Shown here piece by piece: positions 18,068 through 24,697 of a stretch of 64,000 nucleotides of DNA (the stretch's first letter is position 1; each line of letters begins with the position of its first letter). Where the stretch lies: positions 1 to 64,000 of the forward strand of contig DFLF01000013.1 in assembly GCA_002373675.1 (NCBI GenBank). The letters run 5' to 3'. The position numbers and the translations under genes are program-made. The DNA comes from Pseudobutyrivibrio sp. UBA3626. GTDB taxonomy: Bacteria; Bacillota; Clostridia; Lachnospirales; Lachnospiraceae. Below the pieces are notes generated by a model. The model was not told the origin of the DNA. It saw nothing but the letters and a program-made list of their open reading frames with translations, and ran no database searches.

Positions 18068-18919
18068 TTATACCTCATATATAAAGTTATCAATAAGTCT
18101 TGTATTACCTATATAAACAGCTATTGCACATAGCGTGCTTCTGTCTATTATATCAACAGGTTCAATAGAATTCCAGTCTGTTATTTCTACATAATCAATC
18201 TTGGCAAGTGGTTCCTTTGAAATTATTTCTGTAATCTTAGATTTCACAACCTCAGCGTTTTTTTCTCCCGATTCAATCATCTGCTTTCCAGTCCTTAATG
18301 CCTTACTTAGCACTGTAGCCGCTTTTCTTTCGTCCGGATTAAGATATGTATTCCTGGAGCTTTTTGCTAATCCATCATCTTCTCTTATTATAGGACATCC
18401 GATGATCTCTATATTAGCATTTAAATCTCTTACCATCCTTCTTACTACAGCAAGTTGCTGAGCATCTTTTTGACCAAAATACGCTCTGTCTGCTTCTGAT
18501 AGATTAAAAAGCTTTGTAACAACAGTACATACACCATTAAAATGTCCCGGTCTTCTTGCTCCGCATAGATTCTCAGATACTCCTGCTACACTTATAGTTG
18601 TGGAAAAATCTGGTGCATACATGTCGGAAGGCTCCGGATGAAATACCATATCTGCTCCAAGCTTTTCTATCATTTGAAGGTCCGCATCAAAATCGCGAGG
18701 ATATGTCTCAAGATCCTCATTCGGTCCAAATTGTATTGGGTTTACAAAAACGCTAACCATAACCTTGTCATTTTCCTTAACTGCCCTCTCTATTAATGAG
18801 CCATGCCCTTCATGAAGGTATCCCATTGTTGGGACAAGTCCTATGCTGTATCCTTGTTTTTTCCAATCCCTGATTATTTCCTTTACCTCTTTAGGCGTTC
18901 TTGCAACTATTACTTCCAT
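18068..18919 (-). CDS. panC: pantothenate synthetase
   Basis: A 283-residue PanC that condenses pantoate and beta-alanine with ATP. The class I nucleotidyl-transferase motif is VPTMGYLHEGHGSLI; FGQKDAQQLAVVRRM and KSSRNTYLNP are active-site blocks. Its ATG directly follows the panB stop (TAAATG), indicating translational coupling in the pan operon. Confidence 0.97.
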   Translation of the reverse strand: MEVIVARTPKEVKEIIRDWKKQGYSIGLVPTMGYLHEGHGSLIERAVKENDKVMVSVFVNPIQFGPNEDLETYPRDFDADLQMIEKLGADMVFHPEPSDMYAPDFSTTISVAGVSENLCGARRPGHFNGVCTVVTKLFNLSEADRAYFGQKDAQQLAVVRRMVRDLNANIEIIGCPIIREDDGLAKSSRNTYLNPDERKAATVLSKALRTGKQMIESGEKNAEVVKSKITEIISKEPLAKIDYVEITDWNSIEPVDIIDRSTLCAIAVYIGNTRLIDNFIYEV

Positions 18920-19759
18920 TTATCTATACTCCTTATATAATTCTTCCATTATTTCATCTTCAATCTTAAATGTGTGTTCTGCAGCCGGATATGCTTTTGA
19001 TTTGACTTCGTCTCTGTAGGATACAAATGCCTTGGTCATTTCTTCTCCAATATTGCCAAAATGCTTTACAAACTTAGGTTTGAAATCTGTAAACATACCT
19101 AACATGTCATGATATACCAGCACCTGACCGTCACATCCATTCCCGGCACCTATACCTATGGTCGGTATATCAAGAATATCTGTAATAAGTGATGCAAGCT
19201 TCTCTGGAATGCACTCAAGAGTAACCATAAACGCCCCTGCCTCTTGCACACTTAAGGCATCCTCGACTATCTGTTTTGCCCTCTGCATATTCTTACCCTG
19301 TACCTTAAATCCGCCAAAGGCATTGGTGGACTGAGGCGTTAATCCAATATGAGCACACACCGGAATACTCGCCTCAGTAATAGCTTTAATCTGCTCACAG
19401 ACACTTGCTCCTCCTTCAAGTTTTATTGCATGAGCATGTCCTTCTTTAATAAGTCTTCCTGCATTGTAAACTGCATCATGTACTGATGTCTGATATGACA
19501 TAAATGGCATGTCAGCAATCACAAAAGCATCCTTTGCACCCCTAGATACACACGCTGTGTGATGTATCATATCTTCCATTGTAACTGGAAGAGTATCTTC
19601 ATATCCAAGCATAGTCATTCCAAGTGAATCCCCCACAAGAATAACATCAATTCCAGCCGCATCTATAAGCTTTGCAACCGAATAATCATATGCTGTAAGC
19701 ATAGTTATTTTGTTCCCTTCTTCTTTTTGTTTTTGTAGTGTTAATACTGTGCTTTTCAC
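18920..19759 (-). CDS. panB: 3-methyl-2-oxobutanoate hydroxymethyltransferase
   Basis: A 279-residue PanB that adds a hydroxymethyl group from methylene-tetrahydrofolate to 2-ketoisovalerate, giving ketopantoate. TAYDYSVAKLIDAAGIDVILVGDSLGM, the metal-site Asp in DMPFMSYQ, and VCAHIGLTPQS are family marks. It starts with GTG, overlapping the upstream stop by four bases (GTGA), with GGGGG upstream. This ties it to the reductase gene before it. Confidence 0.97.
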   Translation of the reverse strand: MKSTVLTLQKQKEEGNKITMLTAYDYSVAKLIDAAGIDVILVGDSLGMTMLGYEDTLPVTMEDMIHHTACVSRGAKDAFVIADMPFMSYQTSVHDAVYNAGRLIKEGHAHAIKLEGGASVCEQIKAITEASIPVCAHIGLTPQSTNAFGGFKVQGKNMQRAKQIVEDALSVQEAGAFMVTLECIPEKLASLITDILDIPTIGIGAGNGCDGQVLVYHDMLGMFTDFKPKFVKHFGNIGEEMTKAFVSYRDEVKSKAYPAAEHTFKIEDEIMEELYKEYR

Positions 19760-20595
19760 TCTAAAACCCCCATCATATTATTGTAGTTTCTCTCTGGGTT
19801 CTTCTCTTTTGCAAGACGAAGTGTCCTTCTAGCTAACGACTTATAAAGCAAAAGTTCCTCTCCAGAAAGTACGCTCATATGTTTCTCTACAGTTTGTACA
19901 TCTCCTCTTTCAATAGGTCCCGTAAGTGCCTCTATGGTTCCCTTTCTGACAATGTTATCAGCGTTTTTAGAAATAAGCGGTCCCATAGCTTCAAAAACCG
20001 TTTTATCGTCAAAACCACATTCTTCTAACATTTCCTTTGCTATATCTGCAAGGGTAACTGCAAAGTTGCTCACAATACTGCATGCAACGTGATATTTTAT
20101 CTTCTCAGAAGAGTCAATTATCTGCACTTTATTATTACATTTACGAAAAATATCGGCTACTTCGTCGATTTTTTCTCTACTTCCTTCAATTGTAAAAAAA
20201 GCTGATTTTATATCCTTATACGATTCGTACTTACTCGAAATCGCCAGGATAGGATGAACAGAAAAACCATAGACGTTCTGGTTCTTCATATCAGAAAATA
20301 CTTCGGAGCCAAGAGCTCCGCTAGTATGACAGATTATTTTGTTATTAAGGTCAATCTCTTTAAGTCTTTCCCATACCACAGGTATCTCTCCATCCGGTAC
20401 GGTAAGAAACAAAACATCACTCACTTCAACAAGTTGTTTCATCGTGTTGTATCTTTTTGTTTCGGTAAATTTGGCAGCATCTTCAGCCGATGCCATGCTT
20501 TTGCTGTAGTATCCGCTTACGGTATACTCATTTTCTTTAAGGTATCTGCCCAGAGAAAATCCCACTTTCCCTGCGCCTATAAATCCTATTCTCAT
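19756..20595 (-). CDS. panG: Rossmann/DUF2520 protein, probable PanG-type ketopantoate reductase
   Basis: A 279-residue NADP-binding protein with an N-terminal Rossmann motif (FIGAGKVGFSLGRYL) and a C-terminal helical DUF2520-like domain (YHVACSIVSNFAVTLADIA). It is not similar to classical PanE. It is first in an operon with panB, panC, panD and coaBC, exactly where ketopantoate reductase is needed. As I recall, PanG, an alternative ketopantoate reductase described in Francisella with clostridial homologues, has this kind of layout. Function therefore rests on family plus context. GGAGG precedes the ATG. Confidence 0.8.
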   Translation of the reverse strand: MRIGFIGAGKVGFSLGRYLKENEYTVSGYYSKSMASAEDAAKFTETKRYNTMKQLVEVSDVLFLTVPDGEIPVVWERLKEIDLNNKIICHTSGALGSEVFSDMKNQNVYGFSVHPILAISSKYESYKDIKSAFFTIEGSREKIDEVADIFRKCNNKVQIIDSSEKIKYHVACSIVSNFAVTLADIAKEMLEECGFDDKTVFEAMGPLISKNADNIVRKGTIEALTGPIERGDVQTVEKHMSVLSGEELLLYKSLARRTLRLAKEKNPERNYNNMMGVLE

Positions 20596-20684
20596 ATCAT
20601 CGCCTCCTTAATAGGAAGTGATGCTGTTTCGTAAAGACTTTATTCCGGTACGGTTCTGTCACAGATACCGTCCATCCGCTAATG

Positions 20685-20713
20685 ACTATACCATTTACTC
20701 ATGGATTGTTCAA
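20685..20713 (-). promoter_or_regulatory. promoter of the pan operon
   Basis: TTGAAC (20708-20713), a 17-base spacer and TATAGT (20685-20690) on the minus strand, giving a leader of about 85 bases. An imperfect hairpin (ACGGT...ACCGT) lies in the leader; I see no known riboswitch. Confidence 0.65.
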
Positions 20714-20745
20714 GAACTTATTGTATTTAACGCACTCAAAATCTC

Positions 20746-21333
20746 TTATATCTGAAAAATCATTATTCTATTCCTAGTTGTGTCCTCATCAAAAAGATCT
20801 GTGCAGTCTATCTCATCAAAGAATGTTATCTCATCTAGCCTCATTAGAAATGCAACATACTCATCAGAAGGATAATAGAATAAAAGCTTCATATCACGAG
20901 GATTCCTGTGATAAGATTCAATAATGTTCTCCATTACCTGCTTGAATATTTCTTCTGAAAAGGGGTTAAAAAAATACATTACATTGGAATCATCAGGTAA
21001 AGGGTAGTCCTCCACTGAACATTTTACAAATTCCACCTTCAGATCCTTATCCGATAGATTCTTAAGTGAAGCCTGGTAGAATTCGTCTACACACTCTATA
21101 CCTGTGCACCTACAACCTGTCTTCTCGGCAAGATAAAGGCACGCCCTACCCATTCCACTTCCGTAATCAATCACATGGGAGTCTTCATCTATAATACCGC
21201 TATCTACTAACCTCTCTAACACAGAATAGGGTGTAGGTTCATAGGGAAATATGTCATCGTCGGAGTACTTCTCACTCCTACCTTCTGTGTCTATATTGTG
21301 TAACTTGTCCTTGTATATATCAGCAAATTCCAA
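20746..21333 (-). CDS. class I SAM-dependent methyltransferase
   Basis: A 195-residue methyltransferase with the SAM motif HVIDYGSGMGRACLYLA, the acidic IECVDEF at strand 2 and a motif IV-like MYFFNPF. The NPF sequence hints at an N-methyltransferase, but the substrate is unknown. It starts with TTG at 21333, eight bases after GAGGAG. This start lies inside the preceding methyltransferase gene (43-base overlap), so the two are translationally coupled. Both may modify the same unknown target. Confidence 0.78.
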   Translation of the reverse strand: MEFADIYKDKLHNIDTEGRSEKYSDDDIFPYEPTPYSVLERLVDSGIIDEDSHVIDYGSGMGRACLYLAEKTGCRCTGIECVDEFYQASLKNLSDKDLKVEFVKCSVEDYPLPDDSNVMYFFNPFSEEIFKQVMENIIESYHRNPRDMKLLFYYPSDEYVAFLMRLDEITFFDEIDCTDLFDEDTTRNRIMIFQI

Positions 21334-21857
21334 GGTGATATCTCCTCGATCTGAAAATGCGTATCAACTAGCACTTCCTTAATACTGTCTTCCGTCATAT
21401 CAGAGAAATGCCTCTCTCTTCTTACTGCGTCTTCCTCACCGTATTTGAAAGAGGTATACATAACTCCGCCTTCCTTCAAAGCCTTGTATGCAAGATTGAA
21501 AATGTGCGATAGCTCATGCCTCTCTACATGCAAGATAGATGCGCAGGCCCAGATACCGTCGTATCTGTTAGTTGCATCCAACTCATCAAAACGCTCTACC
21601 CTAACTTCAATCCCGGTCTTGTTGCTTGCATACTTCGCAAGCTCTGCGCAAGCATCCGCTGCTTCTACCTTATATCCTGCTGCAAGAAATGCTCCTGTGT
21701 CTCTGCCACTTCCTGAACCCCAGTCTAGAATCATTCCACCTGCAGGAATCTTGTTCAAAAACTTCTCTCGCATCACAGACACATCGGCGAACTCCGTCCC
21801 TGATACGAATTCCATTGCGTTGTTATTATAGTATTGTAAGGTGTCTAGTTTGTTCAT
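21291..21857 (-). CDS. class I SAM-dependent methyltransferase
   Basis: A 188-residue Methyltransf_11/25-type enzyme: MILDWGSGSGRDTGAFLAAG (motif I), VEAADACAEL (motif II) and DGIWACASILHV (motif IV). The start is the ATG at 21857, ten bases after AGGAG; the open frame extends further up without a ribosome binding site. Its 3' end overlaps the next methyltransferase. The substrate is not evident. Confidence 0.8.
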   Translation of the reverse strand: MNKLDTLQYYNNNAMEFVSGTEFADVSVMREKFLNKIPAGGMILDWGSGSGRDTGAFLAAGYKVEAADACAELAKYASNKTGIEVRVERFDELDATNRYDGIWACASILHVERHELSHIFNLAYKALKEGGVMYTSFKYGEEDAVRRERHFSDMTEDSIKEVLVDTHFQIEEISPWNLLIYTRTSYTI

Positions 21858-21922
21858 AATAGGTTTACTCCTGCCACACTCTTGAAAATGAGGACAACAC
21901 GCCCATGAACGTCTACTTCTAT

Positions 21923-21950
21923 TTGACAAATCCTAGAAACGTGTTACAAT
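21923..21950 (+). promoter_or_regulatory. promoter of the convergent small RNA
   Basis: TTGACA (21923-21928), a 16-base spacer and TACAAT (21945-21950) on the plus strand. No open frame follows before a terminator 90 bases later, so the product is a short RNA. Confidence 0.75.
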
Positions 21951-21962
21951 TAAATTGTAAAA

Positions 21963-21986
21963 AGGCGTTGCCAAAACGGCTGGCCT
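21963..21986 (+). repeat. inverted repeat arm at the 5' end of the antisense RNA
   Basis: A 24-base arm, AGGCGTTG...TGGCCT, matching imperfectly the reverse complement of 22216-22242. Both transcripts therefore begin with nearly the same sequence. The arm has AGGC/GCCT ends able to form a short stem. Confidence 0.7.
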
Positions 21987-22001
21987 AAGTTATAAGTTAC
22001 T

Positions 22002-22041
22002 AAAAAAGCAACCTAGCTTTGGTCCGCGCGGTTGCTTTTTT
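22002..22041. terminator. bidirectional rho-independent terminator
   Basis: A perfect 12-bp stem (AAAAAAGCAACC / GGTTGCTTTTTT) serves both strands. It ends the plus-strand small RNA and the minus-strand toxin-like mRNA, and lies within the last codons and stop of the small gene. Confidence 0.92.
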
Positions 22042-22162
22042 GTTTGCGACGTTTTATCACATCGCGAACCACATCATACACTGCTTTCGCAGCACATATC
22101 GTGGATGTTACACAAGTTAGTATAACAAACAAAATGTTTCCCTTCCATTCATACTTTCCCAT
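22013..22162 (-). CDS. 49-residue membrane peptide, candidate type I toxin
   Basis: Starts MGKYEWKGNILFVILTC, with one hydrophobic segment at about 9-25, and ends in a strongly basic, polar tail (VIKRRKQKSN). This is the usual shape of type I toxins, which insert in the membrane. GGAGG lies eight bases before the ATG. It has its own near-consensus promoter (22249-22277), an mRNA leader of about 80 bases, and a terminator shared with a convergent small RNA. I do not recognise the sequence as Fst, TxpA, BsrG or Hol_Tox. Toxicity is inferred from architecture only. Confidence 0.68.
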   Translation of the reverse strand: MGKYEWKGNILFVILTCVTSTICAAKAVYDVVRDVIKRRKQKSNRADQS

Positions 22163-22215
22163 AGGCAACACCTCCTTTTAATGGGAAGCTCGCACTAGAA
22201 AATAGTACGTTTGCA

Positions 22216-22242
22216 AGGCCAACCGCTGTCTTGTCAACGCCT
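22216..22242 (-). repeat. inverted repeat arm at the 5' end of the toxin-like mRNA
   Basis: A 27-base arm. Its minus-strand reading AGGCGTTGACAAGAC...TTGGCCT resembles 21963-21986 on the plus strand. The predicted transcription start is at its edge. Confidence 0.7.
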
Positions 22243-22248
22243 ATATTA

Positions 22249-22277
22249 ATTATAATATACGAACATAAGTTCGTCAA
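22249..22277 (-). promoter_or_regulatory. promoter of the toxin-like gene
   Basis: TTGACG (22272-22277), a 17-base spacer and TATAAT (22249-22254) on the minus strand. Transcription should start near 22242. Confidence 0.82.
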
Positions 22278-22285
22278 CATCTTTT

Positions 22286-22696
22286 CTAAATTAACTCTCC
22301 GCTAAAATGCTGTATCTCATGCTGAATAATCTGTGCTGTAAAATCCTTATATGTGCCATGCTTGGGCTCAAAGTTTTGGTCTAAGTAATCCACTTCTATT
22401 TCCTTATATCGTATACAAGGTCTTACTCCATCTAGTGACAGGCAACTCTCTTCTGTCTCGTACCTTCCACTCTTAGAAGTAATTACAGGATTAACCATCG
22501 GTATAATAAATGGTCCAACAGCTACAACAATAATCTGCTTCTTCACACCAATCATGTTAGCTGCCATACCAACACATCTATCACTATTCGCTTTTATTGT
22601 ATCCATCAAGTCCACTATTACCTGCGCGTCATCTTTTGTTGCAGGTGTTGACTTCTGTTGTAGGAATAGTGGGTCTCTTACTATTTGCTTTATCAT
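22286..22696 (-). CDS. def: short peptide deformylase-like protein
   Basis: A 136-residue protein of the short peptide deformylase type found in many Bacillota. Motif 2 is ESCLSL (normally EGCLS) and motif 3 QHEIQHFSGEL matches QHExDH, keeping the metal ligands Cys and two His plus the catalytic Glu. Motif 1 reads GMAANMIG, with Met where most deformylases have Gln, and the C-terminal helix is missing. It may deformylate nascent peptides weakly or serve another role. AAGGAA precedes the ATG. A standard def gene is presumably elsewhere. Confidence 0.82.
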   Translation of the reverse strand: MIKQIVRDPLFLQQKSTPATKDDAQVIVDLMDTIKANSDRCVGMAANMIGVKKQIIVVAVGPFIIPMVNPVITSKSGRYETEESCLSLDGVRPCIRYKEIEVDYLDQNFEPKHGTYKDFTAQIIQHEIQHFSGELI

Positions 22697-22730
22697 GTTA
22701 TGTTTCCTTTTCTAATTCTAATTATACATT

Positions 22731-22769
22731 AAAAATCACCTGTGATGTTCAACCACAGATGATTTTTTT
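22731..22769 (-). terminator. terminator of the 81-residue protein gene
   Basis: AATCACCTGTG pairs with CACAGATGATT, with T runs on either side. On the minus strand it ends the gene at 22799-23044 before the deformylase gene. Confidence 0.8.
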
Positions 22770-22798
22770 GAGTATTTTGTCGCTAGTATGTTTTTTGA

Positions 22799-23044
22799 TT
22801 ATTCAAAATCATACGGATTAGAATAACACATCCAATCAAGCGGATACATTACACCGTATTCAGATTCATGCTTTGCTTGTTTTTTAGCCTTATTCTTTGC
22901 TATAGACTTCGCGTGTTTAACTGAAGACTTCATATTGCTTATTCTTGCTTGATATGCCTTATTATTAGGGTTATTCTGATTTGCATAATCATCAAGTTGC
23001 TTCTGAGTATGTGTTTTTGATGATACACCTTTCCCTTTGCCCAT
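22799..23044 (-). CDS. small basic conserved protein, unknown function
   Basis: An 81-residue basic, hydrophilic protein: MGKGKGVSSKTHTQKQLDDYANQ, then NNPNNKAY and a Lys-rich helix, ending with aromatic MYPLDWMCYSNPYDF. It resembles small Lachnospiraceae proteins that start MGKGKG and contain ANQNNPNN motifs, whose role I do not know. The start is the ATG at 23044 with GGAGG upstream; an earlier in-frame codon would include that site. It is flanked by a terminator and by a palindromic leader. Confidence 0.7.
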   Translation of the reverse strand: MGKGKGVSSKTHTQKQLDDYANQNNPNNKAYQARISNMKSSVKHAKSIAKNKAKKQAKHESEYGVMYPLDWMCYSNPYDFE

Positions 23045-23180
23045 AAGCGTTTCCTCCTTTCCCCTTGACACATTTAATTACGCACTGGATAGCGGACTTT
23101 CGTCACCTTCTTAGCTGAATCCAATAATACATTATTACTGAATTATCCCTGCATTTAATTAATCCTCAAGGTTGGAGAAA

Positions 23181-23219
23181 GTTTTTACGTATACACGTAA
23201 AAACCTCATAATCATTATA
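23181..23219 (-). promoter_or_regulatory. -10 box followed by a perfect palindrome
   Basis: On the minus strand TATAAT (23214-23219) is followed within a few bases by a perfect 10-bp palindrome (GTTTTTACGT / ACGTAAAAAC, 23181-23204). No good -35 box is present. The palindrome could be an operator or a 5' hairpin for the 81-residue protein gene about 140 bases downstream. The remainder of 23045-23298 shows nothing I recognise. Confidence 0.45.
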
Positions 23220-23298
23220 GCAAAAAAACAAGTACAATACATCTAGATTTTCTAAAAATATACAGGCTATCTCAAAAACATATTTCACAGTTTTCAAT

Positions 23299-23367
23299 CT
23301 ATTCTTCGATCCATTTACCACAAACTCCGAAAAACAATAGCCCGAGTTTTCTTATTTTCCTTGCCAC
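23299..23367 (-). CDS. possible 22-residue basic hydrophobic peptide
   Basis: GTG start eight bases after a strong GGAGG site. It encodes MARKIRKLGLLFFGVCGKWI followed by two Glu: a basic N-terminus and a short hydrophobic core. Being so short it could be chance, but the ribosome binding site is better than most in the window and it follows a chain of small cistrons on the same strand. Function unknown. Confidence 0.35.
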   Translation of the reverse strand: MARKIRKLGLLFFGVCGKWIEE

Positions 23368-23450
23368 AGCAATGTCCTCCTTATAAAGCAATGCTATCAA
23401 TCAAATTATAGTAGCTTTGGACACAGCGAGCAATAAAAGCTGTAATTTTC

Positions 23451-23624
23451 TCACATAATGACATATCCAGCAAAAAGTACCACACCAATAAAAAGTGCAA
23501 TCGAACCCAAGCAACTGCCTTTCGGCTTGTTGCCATTGCCCCCACCTTTATCATCCTCGAGAAGAACATCTGTAAGGAATAAGTCCTCACCATCTATTTT
23601 TCCGTTATTATTCCAATCTATCAT
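23451..23624 (-). CDS. 57-residue protein with EF-hand-like loop and C-terminal membrane segment
   Basis: Begins MIDWNNNGKIDGEDLFLTD, a DxNxNGxIDxxD calcium-binding loop as in dockerin/EF-hand proteins. A Gly-rich linker (GGGNGNKPKG) and a hydrophobic segment at about 40-57 follow. Its ATG overlaps the stop of the GIY-YIG gene (TAATG), so it is translationally coupled to it. I know no named family with this exact layout; a membrane-tethered calcium-responsive partner is speculation. Confidence 0.65.
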   Translation of the reverse strand: MIDWNNNGKIDGEDLFLTDVLLEDDKGGGNGNKPKGSCLGSIALFIGVVLFAGYVIM

Positions 23625-24154
23625 TAGTTATCCTTTACATTGTACTGAGTATTTATTGCATTTAATAGTTCCAGTTCCACTTGTTTATAATTATTTGTAT
23701 TGAAGAAGTACAGTTTTACCGTCTTCCCTATCTTCGAAAGTTCCAAGACAACCTTGTTCATTTTACAATTGGTCACTTGTCCTCCCACATAACAATTTCT
23801 AGGTGATATAGTGCCGTAGCCAGTATTAAAGCGCCGTCTCAACTCCACAGTCTCACCAATATAGATGATCTCGTCATCGACTACCCAAAGGTATACTCCC
23901 GGCACTTGCCCAGCATTAATGGAGAACTTACAGAACATCCCGCTTCCATAATTGTGTAAAGACTTACCGTTTTTATTGTTATATTCTGATTGAGGAGCAT
24001 ACTCGATAACCTTTCCGTTCCCGTCTCTCTCGGGCTCCAGATCTTGAACATATAAAAAGTCATATCCACAAACCTTAATGGCATCACTATTTTTTATTTC
24101 ATTTGATGAATTTCCCTTTGCTTTTTTCACACTCACATGAGTTTCTGTTGTCAT
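23624..24154 (-). CDS. GIY-YIG domain protein
   Basis: A 176-residue protein with a C-terminal GIY-YIG nuclease fold: PGVYLWVV (GIY position), EIIYIGET (YIG), the conserved Arg in VELRRRF, and a late Glu in QVELELLNAI as the metal ligand. The first 85 residues are unrelated (SEYNNKNGKSLHNYG). It resembles restriction-type GIY-YIG enzymes more than UvrC, but no methyltransferase is nearby. AAAGGAA precedes the ATG. It sits between a 42-residue and a 57-residue cistron, the second overlapping its stop. The target is unknown. Confidence 0.78.
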   Translation of the reverse strand: MTTETHVSVKKAKGNSSNEIKNSDAIKVCGYDFLYVQDLEPERDGNGKVIEYAPQSEYNNKNGKSLHNYGSGMFCKFSINAGQVPGVYLWVVDDEIIYIGETVELRRRFNTGYGTISPRNCYVGGQVTNCKMNKVVLELSKIGKTVKLYFFNTNNYKQVELELLNAINTQYNVKDN

Positions 24155-24170
24155 ATCTTATTCCTTTATC

Positions 24171-24299
24171 TTATAAATCAATCATTTCTTTAATAACCGC
24201 TCTCAAATCCTCTGCTCCCGAGTTTTCTTCAGGCACAAGAAATCGGATCTTACCGTCAGGATATACAGCGCGACCATCTTGTACAAATCTAAAATTCAT
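24171..24299 (-). CDS. 42-residue protein upstream of the GIY-YIG gene
   Basis: Begins MNFRFVQDGRAVYPDGKIRF and ends in an acidic helix (EDLRAVIKEMIDL), with GGGAGGG six bases before the ATG. It ends 16 bases before the GIY-YIG start on the same strand, so it is probably the first cistron of that operon. No family recognised. The stretch 24300-24554 beyond it is A/T-rich and shows nothing I can name. Confidence 0.6.
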   Translation of the reverse strand: MNFRFVQDGRAVYPDGKIRFLVPEENSGAEDLRAVIKEMIDL

Positions 24300-24554
24300 A
24301 ATAGCCCTCCCATATAACATATTAATATTATAGCATAATCAAAAACTCAAAAATCCATTACTTTTCTATATCATTTCTTAACTCAAAAATCACATAATCG
24401 TTGAAACGTTTAATACATATTTCCACTTCAAAAATACAGTCCCCATACCTTTCCACATATACTACTTAACACCTGCAAAGTACGATTTTAAGCCATTTCT
24501 GTGATGTATATGTATCGACACGTCTATTCTTTTATCAGACATATTAATAAACTA

Positions 24555-24695
24555 TTAAACACTACCTGTTCTCAATAAAGATAGCATCTGTTCTTTATTA
24601 TATTCATAACGAGCAAGCACGCCTTTATCAGTATCAAATAATTCTTTTATATTCTTATAAAAGAAGAGAAAAGACCTCTCTGACATTACACGCAT
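24555..24695 (-). CDS. 46-residue protein after the DUF2130 gene
   Basis: Begins MRVMSERSFLFFYKNIKEL and ends QMLSLLRTGSV. The ATG at 24695 follows the DUF2130 stop by two bases, with AAGGAG seven bases upstream, giving a coupled cistron. An alternative ATG lies at 24686. The composition is protein-like (aromatic and charged helices), but I do not recognise it. Confidence 0.55.
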   Translation of the reverse strand: MRVMSERSFLFFYKNIKELFDTDKGVLARYEYNKEQMLSLLRTGSV

Positions 24696-24697
24696 TA

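Larger units (their letters stand above)
21957..22041 (+). ncRNA. candidate antisense antitoxin RNA
   Basis: A predicted RNA of about 85 bases, from the strong promoter at 21923-21950 to the T run at 22036-22041. Its 3' end overlaps the 3' end of the small toxin-like gene on the other strand, sharing a two-way terminator. Its 5' end carries the arm (21963-21986) that is repeated, inverted, at the 5' end of the opposing mRNA. This is the layout of type I toxin-antitoxin loci such as Fst/par and txpA-RatA. Confidence 0.6.

Noticed and set aside
20596..20684. Riboswitch in the pan operon leader
   Set aside because: Only a modest hairpin is visible and no conserved aptamer core is recognisable.
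23072..23130. Possible structured leader (AAGGTGACGAAAGTCC region) before the 81-residue gene
   Set aside because: It resembles no riboswitch consensus I know and lacks convincing stems.
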